In this document: positions 13,452-22,869 of the stretch, in pieces | How the letters are laid out: every line of letters begins with the position of its first letter | How positions within the stretch are numbered: the first letter of the stretch is position 1 | Assembly (NCBI RefSeq): GCF_030694325.1 | Contig: NZ_JAUXYO010000352.1 | Location: 1 to 32,983 of the forward strand | Source: Allobosea sp. | GTDB taxonomy: Bacteria > Pseudomonadota > Alphaproteobacteria > Rhizobiales > Beijerinckiaceae | Direction: 5' to 3' | DNA: 32,983 nt | Notes under the pieces: model-generated | The model's database searches: none | What the model was told of the DNA's origin: nothing | What the model saw: only the letters and a program-made list of their open reading frames with translations | Position numbers and translations under genes: made by a program

Positions 13452-14321
13452 ATGAGCACTCTTTCGTTTCGCTCGGCCGCCTTCGGTCTCCTGCTCGCCG
13501 CCCTGCCGCTGACCGCCCAGGCGGCCGGTGAACGCGTCATCCCGCCGGAGCTGAGCTGGTCGTTCTCGGGGCCCTTCGGCAAGTTCGACCGGGCCCAGCT
13601 GCAGCGCGGCTACAAGGTCTACAAGGAGGTCTGCGCGAACTGCCACAGCGCGTCGCTGCTGAAGTTCCGCAACCTGTCCCAGCCCGGCGGGCCGGAGTTC
13701 TCGGCCGGCCAGGTCACGGCGCTGGCTGCGACCTACCAGATCAAGGACGGCCCCAACGACGCCGGCGAAATGTTCGAGCGGCCCGGCCGCGCCGCCGACG
13801 CCTTCCCGGCGCCCTTCCCGAACGAGCAGGCGGCGCGCGCGGCCAATGGCGGCGCCTATCCGCCGGACCTGTCGGTGCTGGCCAAGGCCCGGACCTATGA
13901 GCGCGGCTTCCCGCGCTTCGTGTTCGACATCTTCACGCAGTACCAGGAGCAGGGGCCGGATTACATCGCCGCGCTCCTGACGGGCTACAAGGACCCGCCG
14001 CCGGAAGGCGTGACGCTGCTGCCGGGCCAGTATTACAACACCTATATGCCCGGCCATCTGATCGCGATGCCGAACGTCCTGAACGACGGCCAGGTCGAGT
14101 TCCCCAAGGGGCCGGACGGACAGCCGCAGGTGCCGGAGACGGCCCAGCAATACGCCAAGGACGTGACGGCCTTCCTGATGTGGGCGGCCGAGCCCCACCT
14201 CGAGGCGCGCAAGCGCATCGGCCTGCAGGTGATGCTGTTCCTGCTGATCTTCGGCGGGCTGCTCTACTACACGAAGAAGAAGGTCTGGTCGCGCATGCCC
14301 GACGGCACGCCCGTCCACTGA
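13452..14321 (+). CDS. petC: Cytochrome c1
   Basis: Signal peptide followed by haem motif CANCHS, downstream YMPGHLIAMPNVL, and C-terminal TM anchor VMLFLLIFGGLLYYTKKKVW. Confidence 0.97.
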   Translation: MSTLSFRSAAFGLLLAALPLTAQAAGERVIPPELSWSFSGPFGKFDRAQLQRGYKVYKEVCANCHSASLLKFRNLSQPGGPEFSAGQVTALAATYQIKDGPNDAGEMFERPGRAADAFPAPFPNEQAARAANGGAYPPDLSVLAKARTYERGFPRFVFDIFTQYQEQGPDYIAALLTGYKDPPPEGVTLLPGQYYNTYMPGHLIAMPNVLNDGQVEFPKGPDGQPQVPETAQQYAKDVTAFLMWAAEPHLEARKRIGLQVMLFLLIFGGLLYYTKKKVWSRMPDGTPVH

Positions 14322-14337
14322 TCCGACCCGCTTACGC

Positions 14338-14365
14338 AGAAGGCCCCGGCGACGGGGCCTTTTTC
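14338..14365 (+). terminator. Rho-independent terminator of petABC
   Basis: AGGCCCC-GGCGAC-GGGGCCT followed by TTTTT, 20 bp after the petC stop. Confidence 0.92.
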
Positions 14366-14432
14366 GTTGGCGGCGCGGCTTGAAGCGGCGGCGGCCGCGC
14401 GGCACAGTCCCGGTCGGCATAGGAATATCGAA

Positions 14433-15311
14433 ATGAGCGAAGCGGTCCTGGGGATCATCGGCGGGTCGGGAATCTACGATCTGCCGGGCTTGAGCGATCT
14501 GCGCGAGGAGCGGATCGAGAGCCCCTGGGGCGAGCCGTCCGACGTCGTCCGCATCGGACGGATGGGGCGAACCCGGATCGTGTTCCTGCCCCGCCATGGG
14601 CGCGGTCATGCGATCCCGCCCTCCGAGATCAACTACCGCGCCAATATCGACGTGATGAAGCGGGCGGGTGTCACCGACCTCGTGTCCCTGTCGGCCTGCG
14701 GCTCCTACAAGGCCGAGCTCTATCCGGGGCTGTTCGTGCTGGTCGACCAGTTTGTCGACCGAACCAGCGGCCGCGCGTCCTCCTTCTTCGGGCGGGGCTG
14801 CGTTGCGCATGTCTCGGTCGCCCATCCGGTCGGGCCTGCGCTGCAGGAGCTGATCGCGGAGGCGGCGACCGCCGAGGGGCTGCCCTTCGTGCGCGGCGGC
14901 ACGCTGGTGACGATGGAAGGGCCGCAATTCTCGACTTACGCGGAATCGATCACCTACAAGACGCTCGGCTACGACCTGATCGGCATGACGGCGATGCCAG
15001 AGGCCAAGCTCGCTCGCGAGGCCGAGATCACCTACGCGACGGTCGCGATGGTCACCGACTACGACTGCTGGCACGAGGAGCATGGGCCGGTCGACGTCGC
15101 CGCCGTGGTCAAGGTGCTGCACGACAATGCCGACAAGGCGAGGCGGCTGGTGGCGCGGTTGGCGGCCGATTTCCCGCGGGAGCGCGTGCCCTGTCCGGCG
15201 GGCTCCCACAACGCGCTCGACAACGCCCTCATCACCGCCCCCGAAATGCGTGATCCCGCCCTGCTCGCCAAGCTCGACGCCGTGGCGGGGCGTGTCCTCG
15301 AGGCGGCCTGA
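14433..15311 (+). CDS. mtnP: S-methyl-5'-thioadenosine phosphorylase
   Basis: [64 protein letters not shown]. Confidence 0.95.
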   Translation: MSEAVLGIIGGSGIYDLPGLSDLREERIESPWGEPSDVVRIGRMGRTRIVFLPRHGRGHAIPPSEINYRANIDVMKRAGVTDLVSLSACGSYKAELYPGLFVLVDQFVDRTSGRASSFFGRGCVAHVSVAHPVGPALQELIAEAATAEGLPFVRGGTLVTMEGPQFSTYAESITYKTLGYDLIGMTAMPEAKLAREAEITYATVAMVTDYDCWHEEHGPVDVAAVVKVLHDNADKARRLVARLAADFPRERVPCPAGSHNALDNALITAPEMRDPALLAKLDAVAGRVLEAA

Positions 15312-15316
15312 CAGCG

Positions 15317-15844
15317 ATGAACCTCGCCGACAGCATCCGCGCCATTCCCGATTATCCCAAGCCGGGCATCGTCTTCCGCGACATCACCACGCTACTGGGC
15401 GACGCGCGCGCCTTCCGCCGCGCCGTCGACGAACTGGTCCAGCCCTTCGCCGGGCTGAAGATCGCCAAGATCGCCGGCATCGAGGCTCGCGGCTTCATCC
15501 TGGGCGGGGCCGTCGCGCACCAGCTTTCGGCGGGCTTCGTGCCGGTGCGCAAGAAGGGCAAGCTGCCGCATGAGACGGTCAGTGTCACCTATGAGCTGGA
15601 ATACGGCACCGACGAGATCGAGGTGCACAAGGATGCGGTGTCGCCTGGCGAGCGCGTGTTGCTGGTCGACGACCTGATCGCCACGGGCGGGACGGCGGAA
15701 GGCGCGGTGAACCTGCTCTCGCGGCTGGGAGCGGAGGTGGTCGCCGCCTGCTTCATCGTCGATCTGCCCGATCTCGGCGGCGCCGATCGGATTCGCCGGC
15801 TCGGCGTGCCGGTTCGCACGCTCGTCGCTTTCGGCGGGCACTGA
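15317..15844 (+). CDS. apt: Adenine phosphoribosyltransferase
   Basis: [29 protein letters not shown]-binding loop [14 protein letters not shown]. Confidence 0.95.
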   Translation: MNLADSIRAIPDYPKPGIVFRDITTLLGDARAFRRAVDELVQPFAGLKIAKIAGIEARGFILGGAVAHQLSAGFVPVRKKGKLPHETVSVTYELEYGTDEIEVHKDAVSPGERVLLVDDLIATGGTAEGAVNLLSRLGAEVVAACFIVDLPDLGGADRIRRLGVPVRTLVAFGGH

Positions 15845-15851
15845 GGCGCGC

Positions 15852-16961
15852 ATGAAGATCAACGGGCAGGCCTACCGCACGATCTGGCTCGCGCCCGATG
15901 GCTGGCGTGTCTGCGTGATCGACCAGACGCGGCTGCCCTTCCGCTTCGAGACGGTGACCCTGTCCTCGCCCGAGGCGGCGGCGGAGGCGATCCGCAGCAT
16001 GGTCGTGCGCGGCGCGCCGCTGATCGGGGCGACGGCTGCCTATGGCGTGGCGCTGGCGATGCGGGCCGATGCCTCCGACACGGCACTGGAGGCGGCACTG
16101 GCCCTGCTCGGCGCGACGCGGCCGACGGCGGTCAACCTGCACTGGGCGCTGGCGCGCATGCATGCGCGGCTGGCGCCGCTGCCGGATGCGGATCGGGACG
16201 CCGCCGCCTATGCCGAGGCCGCCGCGCTCTGCGACGAGGACGTCGCGCTCTGCCGTGCCATCGGTGAGCATGGACTCGGCGTGATCCGCTCCATTGCCGC
16301 TGAAAAATCGGACGGGGCGACTGTCAACATCCTGACGCATTGCAACGCCGGCTGGCTCGCGACGGTGGACTGGGGGACGGCGCTGGCGCCGATCTACCTC
16401 GCGCATGATGCCGGCATTCCCGTCCATGTCTGGGTGGACGAGACGCGTCCGCGCAATCAGGGCGCGGCGCTGACGGCTTACGAGCTCGGTGGCCATGGCG
16501 TGCCGCATACGGTGATCGCCGACAATGCGGGCGGGCATCTGATGCAGCGCGGCGAAGTCGACATGGTGATCGTCGGCACGGACCGGACGACGGCCAGCGG
16601 CGACGTCGCCAACAAGATCGGCACCTATCTCAAAGCCCTGGCTGCGCGGGACAACGGTGTGCCCTTCTATGTCGCGCTGCCCTCGCCGACGATCGACTGG
16701 AGCCTGTGGGACGGGCTGCGCGAGATCCCGATCGAGGAGCGTGCGGCCCGCGAGGTGACGCATCTTTCCGGGCTGGCGGAGGATGGCGAGGTGCGCTCGG
16801 TCCGCGTTGTGGCGCCGGGCAGCACGGCTGCCAACCCCGCCTTCGATGTCACTCCGGCGCGGCTCGTGACCGGGTTGATCACCGAGCGGGGCGTCTGCGA
16901 GGCCGGCGCGGATGGGCTGGCGCGGCTGTTTCCGGAACGGGCCGGGCGGCGCCCCGCGTGA
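15852..16961 (+). CDS. mtnA: S-methyl-5-thioribose-1-phosphate isomerase
   Basis: [64 protein letters not shown]; matches MtnA/eIF2B-like isomerases. Confidence 0.93.
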   Translation: MKINGQAYRTIWLAPDGWRVCVIDQTRLPFRFETVTLSSPEAAAEAIRSMVVRGAPLIGATAAYGVALAMRADASDTALEAALALLGATRPTAVNLHWALARMHARLAPLPDADRDAAAYAEAAALCDEDVALCRAIGEHGLGVIRSIAAEKSDGATVNILTHCNAGWLATVDWGTALAPIYLAHDAGIPVHVWVDETRPRNQGAALTAYELGGHGVPHTVIADNAGGHLMQRGEVDMVIVGTDRTTASGDVANKIGTYLKALAARDNGVPFYVALPSPTIDWSLWDGLREIPIEERAAREVTHLSGLAEDGEVRSVRVVAPGSTAANPAFDVTPARLVTGLITERGVCEAGADGLARLFPERAGRRPA

Positions 16962-16974
16962 GCAGGACGAGATC

Positions 16975-17619
16975 ATGATCAAGAACGAACTCGGGGCCGG
17001 CATCGTCGCCGTCGCCCAGGCGATCGACAAGGCGGGCTTCTGCCCATCGAAATCGGGCAATGTCTCGGCGCGGACAGAGGCCGGCTTCCTGATCACGCCG
17101 TCGGGCCTGCCCTATGCGCAGACGACGCCGGGCGACCTGATCGAGCTCTCGCTCGACGGCGCTGTTCTCTCGGGCGCGCGCAAGCCCTCCTCGGAATGGC
17201 CCTTCCACGCCGCGATCTACCGGGCGCGACCCGAGGCGCAGGCGATCGTCCATACGCATTCGCCGCGGGCCACGGCGCTATCCTGCACGCGCCGGGGCAT
17301 CCCCGCCTTCCATTACATGATCGCGCTCTGCGGCGGTGCCGACATCCGCTGCGCCGAGTACGCGACCTTCGGCACGCCGGAACTGGCGGAGAATGCCGTG
17401 CGGGCGCTGGAGGGGCGCAAGGCGGTGCTGCTCGCCAATCACGGCGTCATCGCGCTCGGCGCTTCGCTCGCCGGGGCGCACCAGATCGTGGCCGAGGTCG
17501 AAAACCTGGCGGGCCAGTACCTCGACATCCTCGCTGCGGGTCTGGAGCCGATCATTCTCGACGAGGCGGAGATGGCGCGTGTGAGCGCACGATTTGCGGG
17601 CTACGGCAAGGTAGGCTGA
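16975..17619 (+). CDS. Class II aldolase/adducin family protein; candidate 5-(methylthio)ribulose-1-phosphate aldolase
   Basis: SGNVSARTEAGFLITPSG, KPSSEWPFHAAIY, VHTHSPRATAL, LLANHGVIALG; 13 bp after mtnA. Start at MIKNELGAG (16975). Confidence 0.85.
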   Translation: MIKNELGAGIVAVAQAIDKAGFCPSKSGNVSARTEAGFLITPSGLPYAQTTPGDLIELSLDGAVLSGARKPSSEWPFHAAIYRARPEAQAIVHTHSPRATALSCTRRGIPAFHYMIALCGGADIRCAEYATFGTPELAENAVRALEGRKAVLLANHGVIALGASLAGAHQIVAEVENLAGQYLDILAAGLEPIILDEAEMARVSARFAGYGKVG

Positions 17620-17682
17620 AGCCTAAGCCAATCGCACGGGGGAATCTCACGGCTTGTTAATGCCCTTGCGGCATGAAAGGGC

Positions 17683-18984
17683 ATGATCCTATCGCCGTAC
17701 CTGCATGCCTCCCTGGATATGCTCGGCATTGCTGCCTGCGAGTACGACGCGCGGCTGGATGCCGTCAGCTGGAACAACACGTTCCTGCAGTTCTTCCCGG
17801 AGGATGACGGCGAGATCTATGTCGGCGAGCCCTACGCGGACAATCTCGTTCGTTTTTATCGTTGCCGGCTGTCTCCCGAAGAGATGCCCGAGGTCGAGCG
17901 CTATATCGCCGAAGGCGTCGCGCGCCACGAAAACCAGACGCAGCCTTTCGAATTCATCCACCATGGTCGCCGGCTGCGCGCCTCGTCGCTTCGGGCTCCC
18001 GATGGCGAGCGGGTGCGGCTGTGGCAGCCCTTGGATGCCGAGCATCGGGCAGAGGCGGTTCCCGAACTCGTGCTGCCCGTTTTCGAGGCGCTACCCTTCA
18101 TTCCCGACGGAGCGACCATTCTGGACGCGGATGATCGGATCGTCGCCGCCAACGATGCTTTCAGGCAGCTCTACGGCCTGCCCGGAGACCGGCCGGTGGT
18201 CGGCCGCACGCTCGACGACATCATCGCCTGGTGCTGGCGCGAGGGTTCACCGGCGGGTGCCTGGCGTGCCGCCATCCGAAACGGCCTCCGCTATGACGGC
18301 GCACCCTTCGAGATCGAGTTGCCTGGACAGCGCTGGCTGAGGGTCATCGCCCGGCACAGTGTCGGTGGCATCGGCTTCTTCACCCACGCCGACATCACCG
18401 CCGCCAAGCGGCAGCATATCGAGCTCGTCGAGGCGCAGGCCGCGCTGCAACGCGCCAACGCAGAACTGGCAAAGCTCGCAGGGACCGATGCGCTGACGGG
18501 CCTCGCCAACCGGCGCGCCTTCATGGCGTTCCTCGCGGCCGAAGCCCGGATCGCCCGGCCGCTGTCACTGCTGGCGATCGATGTCGATCATTTCAAGACG
18601 ATCAACGACCGCTTCGGCCATCTCGTCGGTGATGCCTGTCTGAAGATGATCGGGTCGATCGTGGCCGAGCAGGCGAGCGGCCCCCGCCGGCTCGTCTCCC
18701 GCATCGGTGGCGAGGAGTTCGGCGTGGTCCTCGGCGGAGCCTCGTTGGCGGAGGCTCACCGGGTGGGACTGGCGATCCGCGCGGCGCTGGCTCACGCAGC
18801 CTGGCGAAGCCTCCACCCCGCCCTGGACCGTGCGACGATCTCGATCGGGCTCTGCTCCGCAGAGGGGCCGATCGACGAGGACCTGCTCTATGGCTGCGCC
18901 GACGAGGCGCTGTACGCGGCCAAACGCAATGGTCGCGACCGCATCGAGTCGCGACCATTGCCAGCCACGCGCCGCACGGCTTGA
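17683..18984 (+). CDS. PAS-domain diguanylate cyclase (GGDEF)
   Basis: PAS-like regions (LDMLGIAACEYDARLDAVSWNNTFLQFF; DADDRIVAANDAFRQLYGLP) followed by LAGTDALTGLANRRAF...IDVDHFKTINDRFGHLVGDACLK...SRIGGEEFGVVL. GGEEF active site; no EAL domain. Confidence 0.93.
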   Translation: MILSPYLHASLDMLGIAACEYDARLDAVSWNNTFLQFFPEDDGEIYVGEPYADNLVRFYRCRLSPEEMPEVERYIAEGVARHENQTQPFEFIHHGRRLRASSLRAPDGERVRLWQPLDAEHRAEAVPELVLPVFEALPFIPDGATILDADDRIVAANDAFRQLYGLPGDRPVVGRTLDDIIAWCWREGSPAGAWRAAIRNGLRYDGAPFEIELPGQRWLRVIARHSVGGIGFFTHADITAAKRQHIELVEAQAALQRANAELAKLAGTDALTGLANRRAFMAFLAAEARIARPLSLLAIDVDHFKTINDRFGHLVGDACLKMIGSIVAEQASGPRRLVSRIGGEEFGVVLGGASLAEAHRVGLAIRAALAHAAWRSLHPALDRATISIGLCSAEGPIDEDLLYGCADEALYAAKRNGRDRIESRPLPATRRTA

Positions 18985-19033
18985 CGGGACCGCCCAGAGC
19001 CTGAGCGGCGCCAAACGCCTCGCCGGTACCGCG

Positions 19034-19969
19034 TCAGCTCTTCGACCACTCCGCATACCAGCGCTTGAACAGCGCGAGCTGGGTGCGGGCATAGTGCTTC
19101 TGGCCCTCGGTCAGGCTGTCGGAGGCGTTGAAATGCAGCTCGTATTCGGGGCTGCCTTCGAGCACCATCAGATACTTGTAGAACAGCACGAGGTCCGGCC
19201 CTTCGTCGAAGCTCGACAGCACGGCGAGCGCGCCGTCCAGTTCGAGCGCCTTGGCCCGGGCCGCGACATCGCCTGTAGCGGCCTGCTCGCAGAGCGAGAC
19301 GAGGTGCAGCACCGGCTTGGGCAGGACGTTGCCGATGCCGGTGATCGCGCCGCTGGCGCCGCAGTTGACGAAGCCGTGGAAGACCTGCGTGTCGACGCCG
19401 ACCATCAGCGTGATGTCCTCCGACTGGCCGGTGATGTTCTCGGCCGCATAGGTCAGGCTCTTGGCCCCGCCGAACTCCTTGAAGCCGATCAGGTTGGAGT
19501 GGCTCTCGCGCAGCTTGAAGAACAGCTCGGCGCGGGTCTCGAAGCCGTAATAGGGGCTGTTGTAGATCACCGCCGGCAGGCCGTCGGCGGCCTCGAGGAT
19601 GGCGCCGAAATGCGCGGCCTGGGCCGAGGCCGAGGGGCCGCGCGAGAGCACGCGCGGGATCACCATCAGGCCCTTGGCGCCGGCGCGTTTGCCGTGGGCG
19701 GCGAAGGCTGCGGCGCGCTGGGTGTTCTGCGCGCCGGTGCCGACGATGACGGGCACGCCGCCCTCGCACAGGCGGGCGACGCCCTCCATGCGCTGTTCGT
19801 CGGTCAGCAGGGGCCAGTCGCCCATCGAGCCGCAATAGACCACTGCCGACATGCCGGCCTCGACGAGTTCCTTGCCCTTGCGGACGAGGGCGTCGAAATC
19901 GGGGCTGCGATCCGCCTTGCATGGCGTCATGAGGGCGGGAATCGTCCCGGAGAAGATGTTTGAGGCCAT
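19034..19969 (-). CDS. Dihydrodipicolinate synthase (DapA) family lyase, probably not a true DapA
   Basis: TIM-barrel DapA family: IPALMTPCKADRSPDFDAL, AVIYNSPYYG, NLIGFKE (Schiff-base Lys). The canonical G-T-T-G-E is replaced by GSMGDWPLLT. Confidence 0.87.
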   Translation of the reverse strand: MASNIFSGTIPALMTPCKADRSPDFDALVRKGKELVEAGMSAVVYCGSMGDWPLLTDEQRMEGVARLCEGGVPVIVGTGAQNTQRAAAFAAHGKRAGAKGLMVIPRVLSRGPSASAQAAHFGAILEAADGLPAVIYNSPYYGFETRAELFFKLRESHSNLIGFKEFGGAKSLTYAAENITGQSEDITLMVGVDTQVFHGFVNCGASGAITGIGNVLPKPVLHLVSLCEQAATGDVAARAKALELDGALAVLSSFDEGPDLVLFYKYLMVLEGSPEYELHFNASDSLTEGQKHYARTQLALFKRWYAEWSKS

Positions 19970-20023
19970 CGAGCGTTTCCTTGGCGGTTTCTTGCGTCGT
20001 TAGGTTTGGGCAGCGGCGGAGGT

Positions 20024-21235
20024 TCAGGCCTCGTAGGCGAAGGGGTCGTCGACGGTGTGGGCGGGCTGGGTGAACCAGCGTGCGCCGTCCTCGGCCATGT
20101 AAGCGATGTCCTCGAGGCGCACGCCGAACTCGCCGTAGATGCACATCATCGGCTCGATCGAGAAGCACATGCCGACCTGGAGCGGGGTCTTGTTGCCCTT
20201 GACCATGAAGGCTTCCTCATGGACGTCGAGGCCGAGCCCGTGGCCGGTGCGGTGCGGAAGGCCGGGAACCTTGTAGCCTGGGCCGTAGCCGGCCGCCTCG
20301 ATGACGCCACGCGCACCGAAATCGACATTCTCGCAGGGGGCGCCGAGCTGTGCGGCCGCGAAGCCGGCGAGCTGCGCCTTTTTCTCCAGATTCCAGATCT
20401 CGCGCTGGCGATCGGTCGGTTCGCCGAAGACATAGGTGCGGGTGATGTCGGAGCGATAACCGCCGACCTTGGTGCCCATGTCGATCAGCACCATGTCGCC
20501 CTCGGCGAGCGTCTGCTCATGGGGCACGCCATGGGGATAGGCGGTGGCCTCACCGAACTGGGCGGCGCCGCTGGTCCAGCTCATGCCGAGCTTGCGATGG
20601 GCGCGGTCGAGGAAGTCCTTGGTCTGCGCGGTGGTGACGCCGACCTGCAGCGCGCGGGCGGCGGCACGGTGGACCTCCATGGTGATGTCCATGGCGCGCT
20701 GGATCAGGGCGATCTCGGCGGCCGATTTCAGCTGGCGGCAGGTCGCGGTGATCGAGCTGCCCTGCGTGAAGGTGAAGCGGTTGCCGGCCTTGCGCAGCCC
20801 GTCGACGATGTAGAAGGGCGTATGAGGGTCGAGCGCGACCTGGCCGCTTTCATAGCCCATGCTGCGGATGGTCTCGACCACCAGCTCTGTCGGATCCTCA
20901 TGCTCTTCCCAGCAGCGGACATCGTCGCCGAATTTCATGTACTCGCGCGTCTTCGGCTCCTCGAAGGTCGGGCTGAGATAGGCGATCTCGCCCTCGACGG
21001 GGATCACCGCGCCATGCAGCCGCTCGGTCAGGTTGAGCTGGATGCCGGTGAAATAGGCTAGGCTCGTCGAGGTATCCAGATAGAGCGCCTGCAGCCCCTG
21101 CTCGCGCAGCAGCTTCTGCGCCTTGGCGATGCGCTGCTTGAATTCGCTGACGGCGATCGGCTCGATGCCGTCCGTCATCGGCTTCAGCTTGGCGAGTTCC
21201 GCCTCGAAGCTCGATCCGCCCACTCCGATGGTCAT
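20024..21235 (-). CDS. M24 family metallopeptidase (Xaa-Pro aminopeptidase/prolidase-like)
   Basis: Pita-bread fold motifs: VLIDMGTKVGGYRSDITRTYVFG, GLPHRTGHGLGLDVHEE, GMCFSIEPMMCIYGEFGVRLED. Confidence 0.9.
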   Translation of the reverse strand: MTIGVGGSSFEAELAKLKPMTDGIEPIAVSEFKQRIAKAQKLLREQGLQALYLDTSTSLAYFTGIQLNLTERLHGAVIPVEGEIAYLSPTFEEPKTREYMKFGDDVRCWEEHEDPTELVVETIRSMGYESGQVALDPHTPFYIVDGLRKAGNRFTFTQGSSITATCRQLKSAAEIALIQRAMDITMEVHRAAARALQVGVTTAQTKDFLDRAHRKLGMSWTSGAAQFGEATAYPHGVPHEQTLAEGDMVLIDMGTKVGGYRSDITRTYVFGEPTDRQREIWNLEKKAQLAGFAAAQLGAPCENVDFGARGVIEAAGYGPGYKVPGLPHRTGHGLGLDVHEEAFMVKGNKTPLQVGMCFSIEPMMCIYGEFGVRLEDIAYMAEDGARWFTQPAHTVDDPFAYEA

Positions 21236-21279
21236 GGTCCATAGTCCTCGCTGGTCAGTCTTGAAACGGGCGGTCGCCG

Positions 21280-22017
21280 TCAGGCGGCCGGGGCCTGCGG
21301 CAGGGCGATGTCGGCCTCGTCCGGCTCGAGCAGGTACAGCAGGTCCACGCGAACGGCCAGGACGTGGTCGAGGGTCAGCCGCGCGGCTCCCTCGGCGTCG
21401 CCTGCGCGGCAGAGATCGAGCAGTGCGGCATGCTCGCGCTTGGCGCGGGTCGTGGCGCCCTCCGACATGGCGAGCTGGACGCGGGTGTAGCGGTCGGTGT
21501 TGGCGAGCAGGACGCGCACCAGTTCGAGCGTCTGGCTGCGGCCCGAGGCCCGGTAGAGCGAGAGGTGGTATTCGCGGTTGAGTTCGCCATAGGCCTCGAG
21601 GTCGCCCCTGCCGATCGCAGCCGCATAGTCGGCGAGCAGGGTCTCGGCACGTTCGAAATCGGCCGCCGTGAGCCGCGGCACCGCCCGGCGGATCAGGTCC
21701 GGCTCCAGCATGGCGCGCAGGTCGAAGAGCTCGGCGATGTCCGAGCCCGAAAGCGCGGTCACCACCGCGCCGCGATGCGGATGGAGCGTCACCAGCCCCT
21801 CCGCCGCGAGCTGGTGGAAGGCTTCGCGGATCGGGATGCGGCTGATGCCGAATTCACGCGCCAGCGCGTCCTGCCGCAGCGCCTCGCCGGCGGCGACGGC
21901 GCCCGACAGGATGCGGCGGCGCAGCTCGGCCACCGCCGCGCCGGTGACGGTCTGGCGAAGCAGCGGCCTTCTCGAACGCGGGGTGAGGGTCGAGATCATG
22001 CGGGCTTCCAGCTTCAC
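21280..22017 (-). CDS. GntR family transcriptional regulator, FCD (FadR) subfamily
   Basis: wHTH VAELRRRILSGAVAAGEALRQDALAREFGISRIPIREAFHQLAAEGLVTLHPHRGAVV with a C-terminal FCD-like ligand domain. GTG start at 22017 overlaps the permease stop; alternative ATG at 21999. Confidence 0.92.
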   Translation of the reverse strand: MKLEARMISTLTPRSRRPLLRQTVTGAAVAELRRRILSGAVAAGEALRQDALAREFGISRIPIREAFHQLAAEGLVTLHPHRGAVVTALSGSDIAELFDLRAMLEPDLIRRAVPRLTAADFERAETLLADYAAAIGRGDLEAYGELNREYHLSLYRASGRSQTLELVRVLLANTDRYTRVQLAMSEGATTRAKREHAALLDLCRAGDAEGAARLTLDHVLAVRVDLLYLLEPDEADIALPQAPAA

Positions 22018-22868
22018 TGGGCCTTGTAGCGGCGCTGGACTAAAAGCCCGGAGATCGCCGTCAGCGAGAGCGTCGTCAGCATCAGGATGAAGGCGATCGC
22101 CGCCGCGAAGGGCCAGTTGTTGTTCACGGCGAACTCCCGATACAGCATCGGCGCCATCATCTGGAAGCGGGCGCCGCCCAGCAGGAAGGGCGTCGCATAG
22201 GCGTTCATCGCGAGGATGAAGACGAGGATGCCGCCCGTGCCGATGCCGGGGAGGGCCAGCGGCAGCACGACATGCCAGAAGCGCCGCGTCGGATCGGCGC
22301 CGAGGCTGTCGGCGGCCTCCTCCAGCCTCGCGTCGATGCCCTCGATCACGCTCTGCAGCGTCAGGATCATGTAGGGCAGGTTGATCGAGAGGATGCCGAT
22401 GCCGACTGCAAACGAGGTGTAAAGCAGCGAGATGCCGCTGCCGCCGAGCGCCCCGTAGAGAGCATCGACGATGCCACCGCGGCCGAGCACGCCCATCCAG
22501 CCGAGCGCGCGCACCGTGGAGCCGATGAAGAGCGGCAGGATGATCAGCAGCACGCCGATCGACTTCCAGCGGCTCTGCGAGCGGGCGAGCTTATAGGCGA
22601 TCGGGAAGCCGAGGAGCAGGCAGAGCAACGTGGTGACGATGGCGATGCTGAAAGTCGTCCAGAGCACGCCGGTGTAGAACGGGTCGGTCACGAAGCGGAG
22701 ATAGTTCTCCGGTGTGAAGGCCTCGATCATGAAGGTGCGGCGGTCGTACTTGTTGAGGCTGTAGCGGGCGAGCAGCGCCAGCGGCAGCACCAGCGACAGC
22801 ATGACGACCAGGGTCGCCGGCCCGATGAGCATGGAAGCGGTGAGCCCCTCGGGCCGGCGCGCGGTCAT
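22014..22868 (-). CDS. ABC transporter permease (PotB-like)
   Basis: Six hydrophobic segments and the EAA loop IDARLEEAADSLGADPTRRFWHVVLPLALPGI. Confidence 0.92.
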   Translation of the reverse strand: MTARRPEGLTASMLIGPATLVVMLSLVLPLALLARYSLNKYDRRTFMIEAFTPENYLRFVTDPFYTGVLWTTFSIAIVTTLLCLLLGFPIAYKLARSQSRWKSIGVLLIILPLFIGSTVRALGWMGVLGRGGIVDALYGALGGSGISLLYTSFAVGIGILSINLPYMILTLQSVIEGIDARLEEAADSLGADPTRRFWHVVLPLALPGIGTGGILVFILAMNAYATPFLLGGARFQMMAPMLYREFAVNNNWPFAAAIAFILMLTTLSLTAISGLLVQRRYKAQ

Positions 22869-22869
22869 G

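Noticed and set aside
13293-15209. 638-aa minus-strand ORF
   Set aside because: Antisense to petC and mtnP and runs through a clear terminator; no domain signature.
16975-17619. Confident mtnB (dehydratase) annotation
   Set aside because: Motifs look more aldolase-like (KPSSEWPFH) and no downstream mtnC/mtnD genes are present; left as class II aldolase family.
20024-21235. Ectoine hydrolase (DoeA) assignment for the M24 protein
   Set aside because: M24 fold and size are compatible, but no doeB, eutB/eutC or MocR-type enuR genes accompany it; the generic M24 call is safer.
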